Notes: generated by a model from the letters alone, not told the origin. Shown: positions 23,836 through 32,709, numbered from the stretch's first letter. The stretch is DNA of 64,000 nucleotides from SHVO01 sp041906145 (GCA_041906145.1 JAYRJU010000005.1:186001-250000); one strand, 5' to 3'. Program-made: numbers and translations.

Positions 23836-24777
23836 TTAAATCAGATATTGCTCTGAGATGGCCGCCCCGATGCGGTGATTGTCCGCGACGAAGTGAGTCA
23901 GAAACTCGTGCAGGCCTGTATGGAAGACTTTCTCGATGCTTCCACTTTCAAGGGACGTGTGGAGCGCACGCGAGAGACGCTGCGCCCGCCCTTGACGTCC
24001 GTAGGCGGCCGCGAGGTTGTCGAGCCCATCCACGATCTCTCGGTAGCAGGACGCCAGCGAACGCGGCAGCTCGCGGTTCAATATCAACAGGTCGGCGATC
24101 AGCCATGGCCGCAGGCTTTCGCGGTAAACCCAGTGATACGCCGTCAGCGCGTTCACCGAACGGAGAATGGCGGCCCACTGCGAGTAGTCCAGCCCCCCGC
24201 CCACCGAGACACTCTCCGGCAATAGGATGTGATACTTAACGTCCAAGATGCGGGCGGTATTGTCGGCGCGCTCGAGGAAAATGCCGAGCCGTGAGAACCA
24301 ATAGGCATCGTTGCGTAACATTGTCCGGTACCCGGACCCATCGAAGCGCAACGAGATGTCCTTCACCCACTCCGTGAACCGCGCGAAACGGGCCGGGGAC
24401 AGGATCGAGCGGTCCATGCGTTGCAGCTCAAGCCACGCTCCGTTGATCGTCTCCCACATCTCCACCGTCAGCGCGGTGCGTACGGCGCGCGCGTTGAATC
24501 GCGCGACCTCCAGGCACTGACGGATAGACGACGGATTTTGGTCCGAGAAGGCGAGGTATTGGATCACGTTCTCCGCGCTCGGCGTCCCGTGCACCTTCAT
24601 GAAGGAATCGTAGCAGCCAGCGGTGATCAGCGCCCCCGCCCATTCATTCCCCTGCGCCCCATAGGCCGCCGGCAGCGCCGCCAGCCGCGCTGTCGCTTCA
24701 AGCACGCGCGCAAGATAATCCGCGCGCTCCACATAGCGCGACAGCCAGAACAGGTTATCGGCGGTACGGCTTAGCAT
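23836..24777 (-). CDS. Alpha-E domain protein (DUF403)
   Basis: 313 residues from ATG 24777, giving the family start MLSRTADNLFWLSRYVERAD. All-helical with conserved acidic/arginine patches: RFNARAVRTALTVEMWETIN, LRNDAYWFSRLGIFLERADN, SLRPWLIADLLILNRELPRS. Almost always encoded beside a circularly permuted ATP-grasp, as here. Activity is unproven; it is presumed to work with the ATP-grasp ligase. Confidence 0.92.
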   Translation of the reverse strand: MLSRTADNLFWLSRYVERADYLARVLEATARLAALPAAYGAQGNEWAGALITAGCYDSFMKVHGTPSAENVIQYLAFSDQNPSSIRQCLEVARFNARAVRTALTVEMWETINGAWLELQRMDRSILSPARFARFTEWVKDISLRFDGSGYRTMLRNDAYWFSRLGIFLERADNTARILDVKYHILLPESVSVGGGLDYSQWAAILRSVNALTAYHWVYRESLRPWLIADLLILNRELPRSLASCYREIVDGLDNLAAAYGRQGRAQRLSRALHTSLESGSIEKVFHTGLHEFLTHFVADNHRIGAAISEQYLI

Positions 24778-24851
24778 GGCCGAGGTCTCGCGGGGGGAAA
24801 TGGGGTTTCCCCATTTTTTCGCGGCCTTCGATTTTTTGCGGCCTGCCCCAT

Positions 24852-26300
24852 CTAGATGTCCACCACCCAGGTATCCTTTGTCCCGCCGCCCTGGCTGGAG
24901 TTCACCACCAGCGACCCCTCTTTCAGCGCGACGCGAGTCAAACCGCCCGGCACGATCTTGATGCCGTTCGCGCCGGACAGGCAGAACGGCCGCAAGTCCA
25001 CATGCCGCGGCGCTACGCCGCTTCCCACGAATGACGGGCACGCCGACAAAGCCAGTGTAGGTTGCGCGATATAGTTCTCCGGGTGCGCTTTCAGGAGCCC
25101 GCGAAATTTCTCGATCTCCGCCTGGCTCGCCGCCGGCCCAACCAGCATTCCGTAACCGCCGGAGCCGTGAACCTCCTTCACGACCAATTCGGGCAGATGC
25201 GCCAATACATGCGACAGCTCGCTCGGATTTCGGCAGCGCCAGGTCGGCACATTCTTCAGGATCGGATCTTCGCCGAGATAGAATTTCACGATCTCGGGCA
25301 TATAGGTGTAGATCGCCTTGTCGTCCGCCGCACCGGTCCCTACGGCGTTCGCTAGGGCGACATTCTTCGCGGCATACGCATTGAACAACCCTGGAACACC
25401 CAGATAGGAATCCGGGCGGAACACCAAAGGATCGAGGAAATCGTCGTCGATGCGCCGGTAGATCACGTCCACGCGCTTCGGCCCTTGGGTCGTGCGCATG
25501 TAGACAAAATTGTCCCGCACCAGAAGATCGCGCCCCTCGACCAGCTCAATCCCCATCTTGTCGGCCAGGAAGGAGTGCTCGTAGTAAGCCGAGTTGAATT
25601 GCCCCGGCGTGAGCAGCACCACCGTCGGATCATCCCCAGCGCCCTTCGGGGCGACGGAGCGCAGCGTGGACACGAGTTCGTTCGGATAGTCCTCGACGGG
25701 CGCGACTTTATGCGCACCGTAAAGATCGCCCATGAGGCGGATGGAGATTTCGCGGCCGCCTAACATGTAGGACACACCTGAAGGCGTACGCGCGTTGTCC
25801 TCCAGCACATAGTAGTCGTCCGCGTCGATGCGCACGATGTCGATGCCCGCGATATGAACATAGATATCGTGCGGCACGGAAAGGCCCGCCATCTCAGGCC
25901 GAAACGCCGGGTTCTGCCAGACCAGATCCTCCGGTACGATCTTCTCTTTCAGGATGCGCTGTTTGCCGTAGATGTCGGCAAGGTACAGGTTCAGCGCCTT
26001 CACCCGCTGCGTCAGGCCCCTTTCCAACCGCGCCCACTCGGCGCTGGAGATCATGCGCGGGACGATATCGAACGGGATAATGCGTTCCTCGCCGGCCGCA
26101 TCGCCGTAAACGGCGAAGGTGATGCCGCCCTTGCGGTATAGGAGTTCCGATTCAATGCGCAGCCGTTCGAGCTGGTCGGAAGGCGTCGCCTCCAACCATT
26201 TCGCGACATCCGTATAAGGCGCTCGGACGGCCCCATCAGGACCGATCATCTCGTTGAACGGCACGCGCACCCCCCGATGCTTCTCGAGGAAGAGTAGCAT
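24852..26300 (-). CDS. Circularly permuted ATP-grasp protein (DUF404/DUF407)
   Basis: About 482 residues from the first ATG (26300). TTG 26333 or GTG near 26270, closer to the family-typical FNEMIGPDGAVRAPYTDVAK, are alternatives. Diagnostic blocks are ERIIPFDIVPRMISSAEWAR, RIDADDYYVLEDNARTPSGV, VVLLTPGQFNSAYYEHSFLA, LVVKEVHGSGGYGMLVGP and RHVDLRPFCLSG. The ATP-grasp fold makes carboxylate-amine bonds, so this is a probable peptide or amide ligase. It heads the minus-strand operon ATP-grasp, alpha-E, transglutaminase-like, Anbu, trmJ. The 74-nt gap to alpha-E is the largest within the first part. Confidence 0.92.
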   Translation of the reverse strand: MLLFLEKHRGVRVPFNEMIGPDGAVRAPYTDVAKWLEATPSDQLERLRIESELLYRKGGITFAVYGDAAGEERIIPFDIVPRMISSAEWARLERGLTQRVKALNLYLADIYGKQRILKEKIVPEDLVWQNPAFRPEMAGLSVPHDIYVHIAGIDIVRIDADDYYVLEDNARTPSGVSYMLGGREISIRLMGDLYGAHKVAPVEDYPNELVSTLRSVAPKGAGDDPTVVLLTPGQFNSAYYEHSFLADKMGIELVEGRDLLVRDNFVYMRTTQGPKRVDVIYRRIDDDFLDPLVFRPDSYLGVPGLFNAYAAKNVALANAVGTGAADDKAIYTYMPEIVKFYLGEDPILKNVPTWRCRNPSELSHVLAHLPELVVKEVHGSGGYGMLVGPAASQAEIEKFRGLLKAHPENYIAQPTLALSACPSFVGSGVAPRHVDLRPFCLSGANGIKIVPGGLTRVALKEGSLVVNSSQGGGTKDTWVVDI

Positions 26301-26382
26301 TTCTCGTGCCAATCTAACGTACTGATATTGCAAGGTTTTGAAGATAGCGTTGCGCTCATTTTCTGAGCAAACGGCGGAAAAA

Positions 26383-26410
26383 AGTGCAAACGCAAGCCGG
26401 CTTGCACTTC
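26383..26410. promoter_or_regulatory. Nested palindromes in the divergent promoter of the Anbu cluster
   Basis: GCAAGCCGGCTTGC (26393-26406) is a perfect 14-bp palindrome. The outer arms AAGTGCAA (26383-26390) and TTGCACTT (26403-26410) are also exact complements, giving two mutually exclusive structures. The site lies between the ATP-grasp start (minus) and the 26591 gene (plus), so it can act as an operator for either. No other gene is seen in 26301-26590. Confidence 0.55.
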
Positions 26411-26590
26411 CATTTTGCTCCCGCGATGATCATACCGGCCGTTCTCGGGGGAGGGTTCCTTGCGCCGCGCTGTACGCCTGTCCGCGCTCGCCTTCATCGC
26501 GGCCTCGACCCGCCTGGCTACCGCGGTGGATCGCGCCTTTGGAGCCGCTACGGATTCAGACGGCGATATTTATAAAGTGATTTTCTAAGC

Positions 26591-27223
26591 ATGAGCCGGT
26601 TCGTTGCGCTTTTCGCGCTTGGCCTTTTTCTCGCGGCGCCCGTCCTTGCGCAGAATGCGCCCGCGCTTCCGCGCTGGACCTACGAGAACGAGGTCTCGTT
26701 CTACAAGCCGCTCAAAGGCGAATGCCAACTCTTCTACCGCGACACCGTCGGCTTCTCCGGGGCCAATCTCGCGTTGACCACATGCGCGGATGACTACAAG
26801 ACCTTATGGCCCGACATCGAGAACGCCACCGCGCTCAGCGACAAATGGATCCTCCTACAGTCCGTTGGCGACAACGAGAACTCCGCCGGCGCACGCATGC
26901 GCCTCGTCTATCATGAGAGGGATAAGGAAGACTGGGCATTCATTGACCGGGGTGAACCCGGAAAGGACCCGGCGACCCTGGCGCCGCGCCGCGCGCGGGC
27001 GCCCGCGATGGAGAAGCTGTTCGCCTCCATCACCAAGGAAAGCCAGATCGACGATCCGGAATTGGCCGTCTCCCACGCGGCCGCAACCTATATTACGGTG
27101 TTCGACGGCGAAGCCGTACAACGCAAGGCTTTCATTCGCGCGGCGAAGAGCAAACTCCCCGCCCCCGACTTCGCCAAGCTAAAGCAACTCGAAGATGCGC
27201 TCTGGAAGCTTGGGCCGTATTAG
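26591..27223 (+). CDS. Exported protein of unknown function
   Basis: 210 residues with a signal peptide (MSRFVALFALGLFLAAPVLA, cleavage near AQNA). The mature chain has two Cys (GECQLFYRD, LTTCADDYKTLWPD) likely to pair, and WAFIDRGEPGKDPATLAPRR. The C-terminal helix KLKQLEDALWKLGPY closes the protein. No family was recognised. Divergent from the Anbu operon, so a shared regulator is possible. Confidence 0.75.
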   Translation: MSRFVALFALGLFLAAPVLAQNAPALPRWTYENEVSFYKPLKGECQLFYRDTVGFSGANLALTTCADDYKTLWPDIENATALSDKWILLQSVGDNENSAGARMRLVYHERDKEDWAFIDRGEPGKDPATLAPRRARAPAMEKLFASITKESQIDDPELAVSHAAATYITVFDGEAVQRKAFIRAAKSKLPAPDFAKLKQLEDALWKLGPY

Positions 27224-27312
27224 CCCTTCTCACGACTCGCCCGACGCATATTTCAGATTTTTCGTGGGACATTAAATTCGCGCGGCTCGCGAATATTCCG
27301 CAACACATGCAA

Positions 27313-27380
27313 CGCCGAAAGGCGCATTATTATGCGGGTACGGTCCCATAGGACCGCACGGGCTCTTTGACATTGTGAAT
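27313..27380 (+). promoter_or_regulatory. Orphan rRNA-leader-like antitermination element (hairpins + boxA)
   Basis: In order on the plus strand: a CGCC-GAAA-GGCG tetraloop hairpin (27313-27324), a second hairpin 27338-27359 (CGGTCC-CATA-GGACCG core, 9-bp stem with one mismatch), then GCTCTTTGACATTGT (27362-27376). The last is a close match to boxA of rRNA leaders (E. coli TGCTCTTTAACAA). Hairpin-boxA is the rrn antitermination layout, yet no 16S sequence follows. The next gene is a minus-strand GFA gene. Confidence 0.55.
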
Positions 27381-27452
27381 ATTGGACTTTTGCGCGCCGC
27401 CCGCCGGGTCAGGCCGCGAGTGCATCGATAATGATCATTTGAAACGGGCGAG

Positions 27453-27554
27453 ATGTCGCCTGATGTCGCCCACATGTCGCCCAGGGCGAATTTCGAAGCA
27501 ACGTGTTGTCAGATTTCACGAATTCGGGACATGTCGCATGTCGCCCATGTCGCC
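27453..27554 (+). repeat. Cluster of six ATGTCGC(C) repeats
   Basis: Copies begin at 27453, 27463, 27474, 27531, 27538 and 27547, in two groups of three, separated by 50 nt containing GGGCGAATTTCGAAG. The spacing is irregular (7-11 nt). They occupy the distal part of the 27224-27596 gap. No credible ORF covers them; a 70-codon frame at 27382-27594 is judged spurious. Confidence 0.6.
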
Positions 27555-27596
27555 CAGGAATCCTGTAATGTTTAGCAGTCGCCTATCGCGGTGACG

Positions 27597-27944
27597 CTAC
27601 TTGCTTGCGCCGTCGAACGGCATCCGCTCGATCTTTGTAATATCCACGTCCTCGAGACACCGCACGTTAATCGCCGCCGTCGGGTTGCCCTTCGGGTCCA
27701 CGCCCTCGCCGAACGGCGCGCAGCCGCAGCGCAGGCAGAAGTGGTGCTGGATCACGTGCTTATTGAAGGTGTAGGTGGCCATGTGATGCTCTGGGATCGC
27801 ATGACGCAACTTGTGGCGCGGCTGGAACCACAGAAGGTAGCCTTTGCGCTGGCAGTGCGAGCAATTGCACTCGATCACGAGCCCCTGGATTTCGGCATCC
27901 ACTTCGAACTTCACGTCGCCGCAGTGGCAGCTGCCCTTCATCAT
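27597..27944 (-). CDS. GFA / CENP-V family zinc-binding protein
   Basis: 115 residues from ATG 27944. The family cysteines are CHCG near the N-terminus, CNCSHCQRKG, and HFCLRCGCAPFGEG, matching two structural/catalytic zinc sites. The family is named for glutathione-dependent formaldehyde-activating enzyme, but most members have unknown substrates. It lies 61 nt after ettA, same strand. Confidence 0.92.
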   Translation of the reverse strand: MMKGSCHCGDVKFEVDAEIQGLVIECNCSHCQRKGYLLWFQPRHKLRHAIPEHHMATYTFNKHVIQHHFCLRCGCAPFGEGVDPKGNPTAAINVRCLEDVDITKIERMPFDGASK

Positions 27945-28005
27945 CGATGATTTCCTCTGTCCTTGCGGAGATTCGTCAGGTCGATAGTAAGCCGCACCTT
28001 TCACG

Positions 28006-29685
28006 TTATCGCGTGATCGGCTTGAACTTGATGCGGTGCGGTTCGACCGCATCGGCGCCCAGGCGGCGCTTCTTGTCTTCTTCGTAATCCTGGAAGTTGC
28101 CTTCGAACCACTCCACATGTGAGTCGCCCTCGAAGGCGAGGATGTGGGTCGCGATGCGGTCGAGGAAGAAGCGGTCGTGGCTGATGACCACGGCGCAGCC
28201 GGCGAATTCCAGAAGCGCGACTTCGAGCGCGCGCAATGTGTCGACGTCCAGATCGTTCGTCGGTTCGTCGAGCAGAATGACGTTGGCGCCTTGTTTCAGC
28301 ATCTTTGCCAAGTGCACGCGGTTGCGCTCACCGCCCGACAGCTGGCCCACCTTCTTTTGCTGGTCCGAACCCTTGAAATTGAAGCGGCCCACATAGGCGC
28401 GCGCGGGCACGGTGTGTTTGCCCAGCTTGATTTCCGTCTGACCGGACGAGATTTCCTCGTACACGGTCGCGTCGTCCTTCAGGCTGTCGCGGCTCTGATC
28501 GACGTAGCCCAGTTTTACCGTCTCGCCGATCTTCAGCGTACCTTTGTCCGGCTTTTCCTGGCCCGTGATCATGCGGAACAGCGTCGTCTTCCCGGCCCCG
28601 TTTGGGCCGATGACGCCGACGATACCGCCCGGCGGCAGATTGAACTCCAGGTTCTCGATCAGGAGGCGGTCGCCGTAAGCCTTCGTCAGGCCCTTGGCTT
28701 CGATCACTGTGCCGCCGAGACGTTGGTCGGTCGGGATAATGATCTGCATGGTCTCCGGAGACTGCTCGGCGGCTCCCGCGACGAGCGCTTCGAACGCCGC
28801 GACGCGCGCCTTGCTCTTGGTGCGGCGGGCCTGGGGAGTCTGGCTCATCCACTCCATTTCGCGGTCGATAGTGCGGGCGCGCGATGCTTCTTCGCGCTCT
28901 TCCTGCTCCAGTCGCTTCTTCTTCTGCTGCAGCCACGACGTGTAATTGCCTTCGTAGGGAATGCCGCGGCCGCGGTCGAGTTCGAGGATCCAACCGGTCA
29001 CGTTGTCCAGGAAGTAGCGGTCGTGGGTCACGGCCACCACGGTGCCCGGATATTCTTCAAGGAAGCGTTCGAGCCAGCCGACGGATTCCGCGTCCAGATG
29101 GTTGGTCGGTTCGTCGAGCAGCAGCATGTCCGGCTTCGACAGGAGCAAGCGGCACAGCGCCACGCGGCGGCGTTCGCCCCCAGACAGCTTGGTCACGTCC
29201 GCGTCCGCCGGCGGGCAGCGCAGCGCGTCCATGGCGATCTCGCAGGTGCGCTGCAGATCCCAGCCGCTAACCGCATCGATCTTTTCCTGCAGTTCGGCTT
29301 GTTCGGCGATGGCGGCGTTCATCTCGTCATCGGACAATTCCGTGGCGAACTTCGCGCTGACTTCCTCAAAGCGGTCGAGCAGCGCCTTCACCTCGGCCAC
29401 CCCGTCCATGACGTTACCGAGAACATCCTTGTTGGGGTCGAGCACCGGTTCCTGCGCGAGATAACCGACCTTGGCGCCTTCGGCCGCCCAGGCTTCGCCG
29501 TTAAATTCCTTATCGATGCCCGCCATGATCCGCATCAGGGTGGATTTCCCCGAGCCGTTGGCCCCGAGCACGCCGATCTTCGCTCCCGGCAAGAAGGACA
29601 GCCACACGTCCTTCACGACTTCGCGGCCGCCCGGATAGGTCTTCGACAGACCCTTCATAACGTAAATGTATTGGTAGCTGGCCAT
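28006..29685 (-). CDS. ettA: Energy-dependent translational throttle protein EttA (ABC-F)
   Basis: 559 residues with two ABC cassettes: Walker A GANGSGKST and GPNGAGKTT, signatures KLSGGERRRVALC and QLSGGERNRVHLA, and Walker B LLLDEPTNHLD and ILLDEPTNDLD. The inter-cassette linker is charged (KKKRLEQEEREEASRARTID). The arm region and the MASYQYIYVMKGLSKTYPGG start are EttA-specific. It binds the ribosomal E site and gates elongation by ATP level. The GFA gene follows downstream. Confidence 0.96.
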   Translation of the reverse strand: MASYQYIYVMKGLSKTYPGGREVVKDVWLSFLPGAKIGVLGANGSGKSTLMRIMAGIDKEFNGEAWAAEGAKVGYLAQEPVLDPNKDVLGNVMDGVAEVKALLDRFEEVSAKFATELSDDEMNAAIAEQAELQEKIDAVSGWDLQRTCEIAMDALRCPPADADVTKLSGGERRRVALCRLLLSKPDMLLLDEPTNHLDAESVGWLERFLEEYPGTVVAVTHDRYFLDNVTGWILELDRGRGIPYEGNYTSWLQQKKKRLEQEEREEASRARTIDREMEWMSQTPQARRTKSKARVAAFEALVAGAAEQSPETMQIIIPTDQRLGGTVIEAKGLTKAYGDRLLIENLEFNLPPGGIVGVIGPNGAGKTTLFRMITGQEKPDKGTLKIGETVKLGYVDQSRDSLKDDATVYEEISSGQTEIKLGKHTVPARAYVGRFNFKGSDQQKKVGQLSGGERNRVHLAKMLKQGANVILLDEPTNDLDVDTLRALEVALLEFAGCAVVISHDRFFLDRIATHILAFEGDSHVEWFEGNFQDYEEDKKRRLGADAVEPHRIKFKPITR

Positions 29686-29722
29686 GCGGGCGGGTGTCCT
29701 GCGAACGGAAAATGAGGAACCC

Positions 29723-29743
29723 GGCTTTTACCCAATAAAAGCC
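29723..29743. terminator. Hairpin between DUF4153 gene and ettA
   Basis: GGCTTTTA (29723-29730) and TAAAAGCC (29736-29743) are perfect arms with a 5-nt loop. It is 30 nt after the DUF4153 stop on the minus strand, but lacks a clean T-run, so attenuation upstream of ettA is also possible. Confidence 0.5.
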
Positions 29744-29772
29744 AGGCTCACAATGGTGCGAATCGCGCGGAA

Positions 29773-31563
29773 TTACTCGGTTTTAGGGCAATCGGCCGGG
29801 TCGTAATCGCTCCGCTCGGCGATCCCCGTACGCAGACTGCCGATCTCAAGATCGGGCCAGCGCGGTGGGACCGTCTTGAAGTCGCCGGCCCGCAGCAATA
29901 GCCGCATATCGGCGCAGGCGAGGCGACCAGGCAATCTCCCCACGTTCGTCCAAACCCGATTCTCATAACTGAAGACAAGAGGTGGAAGCCCGTGGATCTC
30001 AGAAATCAAAATGACCTCGTCATTTCCATCGCTATCGAGATCCCGCACGATCGCTTCGCATCTTGCGCCCGGCTCCCGCAGGCACGGCGGGAAAGGTTCG
30101 CTTGACCGGCTGGCGGGCGCGCCGTCGGGCCTTGCGTTCCAATCTTGCTCCAAGAAGCTTGGCGGAAGAGGTTTCCCGGAGACCACCGTCACGTTGAGCG
30201 CGCGTCCCGCGCGATCAACGGGTTCATTTCCAAATTTGGCGGCGAGGGCGAGCGCCTGCGCCGCGCGATCATTGACGCCGGCGACATGGATCTCGCCCGC
30301 TTTCATGCGCTCCAGCGCCCGGATCCCGTAACGTCCACCTTGGAAACGAAGATATTTGTAATCGAAGGCTTCCGGCGAGGTGAGCCCCTTCTCAAGGCGC
30401 GCGACCTGGCTCGCGACCGCGATGCGGACGGGATCCGCGATCGGCGTAAAGAGGAGAATAAGAATGCCGATAGCCAGGAAAGACGTGACGGTATTGGTTT
30501 TTTCCACCGCCTTCAAAGGCGCCGCTCTTTGCACCGCCGCCGCGATATAGCCGACGGCGTAACACGCGCCGACCGCGACGCAGGCAAGCGCGTAAACACG
30601 ATCGCCAGTCCATCCGTACTGCTGAACGCGCAGAGCAAGTGCGTAAGCGGCAATGGCAATGAGGGGCGCCGGCAAAATCGCCGCAACCGTCATTGTCCAC
30701 CGAAGAACCGAGTGCGCGCGGGTGTCCGGTAGGCCGTCTTGGTAGCCCGCGTTGATCAACACGACAAGCGCCGCCGACACCGCGAGCAGCAGCCCCGCCG
30801 CGAAATTGGTGTCCCACAGAGGCCGCAGGCCCGTGAACGGCAGACTGACGACGAAACCCGCGACGATCACGACCAGCAGCGGCAACAGCCAAGACAAAAG
30901 CGTCAGGGCGAGCGTGCGAATGCCGCGCACCAGTGACGCGCGCACGTCGGTCAGATGAATCGCGATCGCCAATGCCATGGTGGTGATCGGTATCCCGAAC
31001 CACGCCTCTTGCATCAGGTCCGAGAGAAAGGTGAGCTTGATGAGCTTGAACAAGCTCGCGCCCAGAAACAGAAGAAGCCACAGCGCGCCCGCGAAACCTA
31101 TGCCTGCGGCCGCCTGAACGCCGTGCTTCCACGCCGCATCGAAGTACGTTGCGTAACGCGCGATGCGCTGGCCATCCATATTGGCGGCTAAGACCAGGGC
31201 TTGCGCGATGAACAGCCCGACCCCCGTCGCGATCAGAAGAAGGCCCGGCTCCCATCGCGCTACGTCGAGCGCACCGCCATTCTTATAGCCGTCGCAGAAA
31301 CCGACCACCGCGCAGACGGTCACGATCACCGCCAGCCACCCGGCCAAACGGCGCAAGGGCAAATGCGCGTAAGCGTGCATGGCCGCGAGAGGCGCTAACA
31401 GCGCCGGAAGCAGCAAAGCCTGAAACATCGCAAGATCGCTCGCCGGCCAAACCCGATGCTCCTTGGCTTGGAACATGAGGTAAAGGACCAGGCCCTGCCC
31501 AAGGCCCACGGCAAGGCGCCTGGCTCCAACCGCGTGTGTAACATCCGTGGAAGTTTCCGGCAT
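29773..31563 (-). CDS. DUF4153 multi-pass membrane protein
   Basis: 596 residues from ATG 31563 (a TTG at 31602 is also in frame). About ten hydrophobic spans fill residues 20-390, for example WLAVIVTVCAVVGFCDGYKN, LLLIATGVGLFIAQALVLAA, LLSWLLPLLVVIVAGFVVSL and TSFLAIGILILLFTPIADP. The remaining ~200 residues are a soluble tail with conserved-looking GGRYGIRALERMKAGEI. The tail ends with a calcium-like loop DLDSDGNDEVILIS. Function unknown; membrane proteins of this family occur widely in alphas. Confidence 0.85.
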   Translation of the reverse strand: MPETSTDVTHAVGARRLAVGLGQGLVLYLMFQAKEHRVWPASDLAMFQALLLPALLAPLAAMHAYAHLPLRRLAGWLAVIVTVCAVVGFCDGYKNGGALDVARWEPGLLLIATGVGLFIAQALVLAANMDGQRIARYATYFDAAWKHGVQAAAGIGFAGALWLLLFLGASLFKLIKLTFLSDLMQEAWFGIPITTMALAIAIHLTDVRASLVRGIRTLALTLLSWLLPLLVVIVAGFVVSLPFTGLRPLWDTNFAAGLLLAVSAALVVLINAGYQDGLPDTRAHSVLRWTMTVAAILPAPLIAIAAYALALRVQQYGWTGDRVYALACVAVGACYAVGYIAAAVQRAAPLKAVEKTNTVTSFLAIGILILLFTPIADPVRIAVASQVARLEKGLTSPEAFDYKYLRFQGGRYGIRALERMKAGEIHVAGVNDRAAQALALAAKFGNEPVDRAGRALNVTVVSGKPLPPSFLEQDWNARPDGAPASRSSEPFPPCLREPGARCEAIVRDLDSDGNDEVILISEIHGLPPLVFSYENRVWTNVGRLPGRLACADMRLLLRAGDFKTVPPRWPDLEIGSLRTGIAERSDYDPADCPKTE

Positions 31564-31696
31564 GGCCGCGCCCTTATTCCGAGAAGCCCCCAGAATACCC
31601 AACTTTTTGTTATAATTTGGGCGCTTCCCGCCAATTTGTGACTGGCGCTAAAGCCGAGTTCGGGCGAAATTCAAAGCAGGGAACCAAGGAAAAAAA

Positions 31697-32707
31697 ATGC
31701 CTGCCACAAACCGGCAAGCGCCCTCTCTGCTCTCGGTCGTCTTGCCCTTCTATAACGAAGCGGCATCTGTGGACGCGCTTATGACGCGTCTCCTCGACGT
31801 GCTCGAGCACCAGCCGGTCCCTTATGAGCTTATTTGCGTCGACGACGGCAGCCGGGATGAGACCTGGCTTCAGCTGTCGGCATGGCGCGAGAAAAGCGAA
31901 GCCATCACTCTCATCAGCCTTTCCCGCAATTTCGGGAAGGAAATCGCCATCACTGCGGGCCTCGACGCCGCCGAGGGCGATTGCACGGTCATCATGGATT
32001 CCGATCTTCAGCATCCGCCTGAAGTCATCGCGGAGATGCTCGTGAAGTGGAAAGAAGGCTTCGACGTGGTCACCGGCGTTCGCCGCGACCGCGCGACCGA
32101 TGGCTTTGCGCGCCGCGCGTTCTCGAAGATGTTTTACCGCGCCTTCAACGCGCTCTCGCCCACGCCCATCACGCCGGACGCCGGCGACTTCCGCCTGCTC
32201 GACCGTAAAGTGGTCCACGCTATACGCCGCATGCGCGAACGCGCCCGTTTCATGAAGGGCATTTACGGTTGGGTCGGATTTAAGAACACCACCATTCCCT
32301 TCGACGTCGAAGAACGCGCCCACGGCCGCAGCTCCTTCTCGCCGTTCCGCCTCTTCGCGCTTGCGTTCGACGGAATCCTGTCGTTCTCGACCGCGCCGTT
32401 GCGGTTAGCCATGTACGTCGGCGCCATCATCGCGCTTCTCGCGATCACGCTTGGCTCCTTCTATCTCGTACGCACGGTGATCTACGGCATCGACGTTCCC
32501 GGTTACGCGTCCATCATCGTGTCCACTCTCGCGCTCTCGGGCTTTACCATGCTGCAGATCGGCGTGACCGGCCTTTATCTCGGCCGTATCTACGACGAAG
32601 TGAAGGCGCGCCCGCTCTATCTCGTGCGCGAAATGGTCCTGCGTGAAGGCGCCAATGCCGGCGCCGACCGGGCCGCGACAGTACGCCATCTCAAGAATTT
32701 GGTCTGA
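31697..32707 (+). CDS. GT2 family glycosyltransferase, polyprenyl-phosphate type
   Basis: 336 residues; AAGGA just upstream of the ATG. GT-A motifs: SVVLPFYNEAASVDAL, ELICVDDGSRDETW, metal-binding MDSDLQHPPE (DSD 101-103). Two C-terminal membrane spans at about 232-262 and 270-300 match GtrB/ArnC/DPM1-like enzymes that charge undecaprenyl phosphate with a sugar. It runs straight into the ChbG/HpnK-like gene (2-nt gap), suggesting a two-step lipid-sugar pathway (inference). Confidence 0.92.
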   Translation: MPATNRQAPSLLSVVLPFYNEAASVDALMTRLLDVLEHQPVPYELICVDDGSRDETWLQLSAWREKSEAITLISLSRNFGKEIAITAGLDAAEGDCTVIMDSDLQHPPEVIAEMLVKWKEGFDVVTGVRRDRATDGFARRAFSKMFYRAFNALSPTPITPDAGDFRLLDRKVVHAIRRMRERARFMKGIYGWVGFKNTTIPFDVEERAHGRSSFSPFRLFALAFDGILSFSTAPLRLAMYVGAIIALLAITLGSFYLVRTVIYGIDVPGYASIIVSTLALSGFTMLQIGVTGLYLGRIYDEVKARPLYLVREMVLREGANAGADRAATVRHLKNLV

Positions 32708-32709
32708 CA

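Noticed and set aside
26246..26575. Short ORFs on both strands in the Anbu upstream region
   Set aside because: They overlap the palindrome and promoter zone, with no Shine-Dalgarno or domain.
27453..27554. Possible CRISPR array from the ATGTCGCC repeats
   Set aside because: Repeats are 7-8 nt, spacing is irregular at 7-11 nt and 50 nt, and no cas gene is present.
27382..27594. 70-codon plus-strand ORF in the repeat region
   Set aside because: Its sequence is produced by the ATGTCGCC repeats and lacks a ribosome-binding site.
28144..29715. Long plus-strand ORF opposite ettA (523 codons)
   Set aside because: Shadow of a confidently identified ABC-F gene; composition is His/Arg/Gln/Val-biased.
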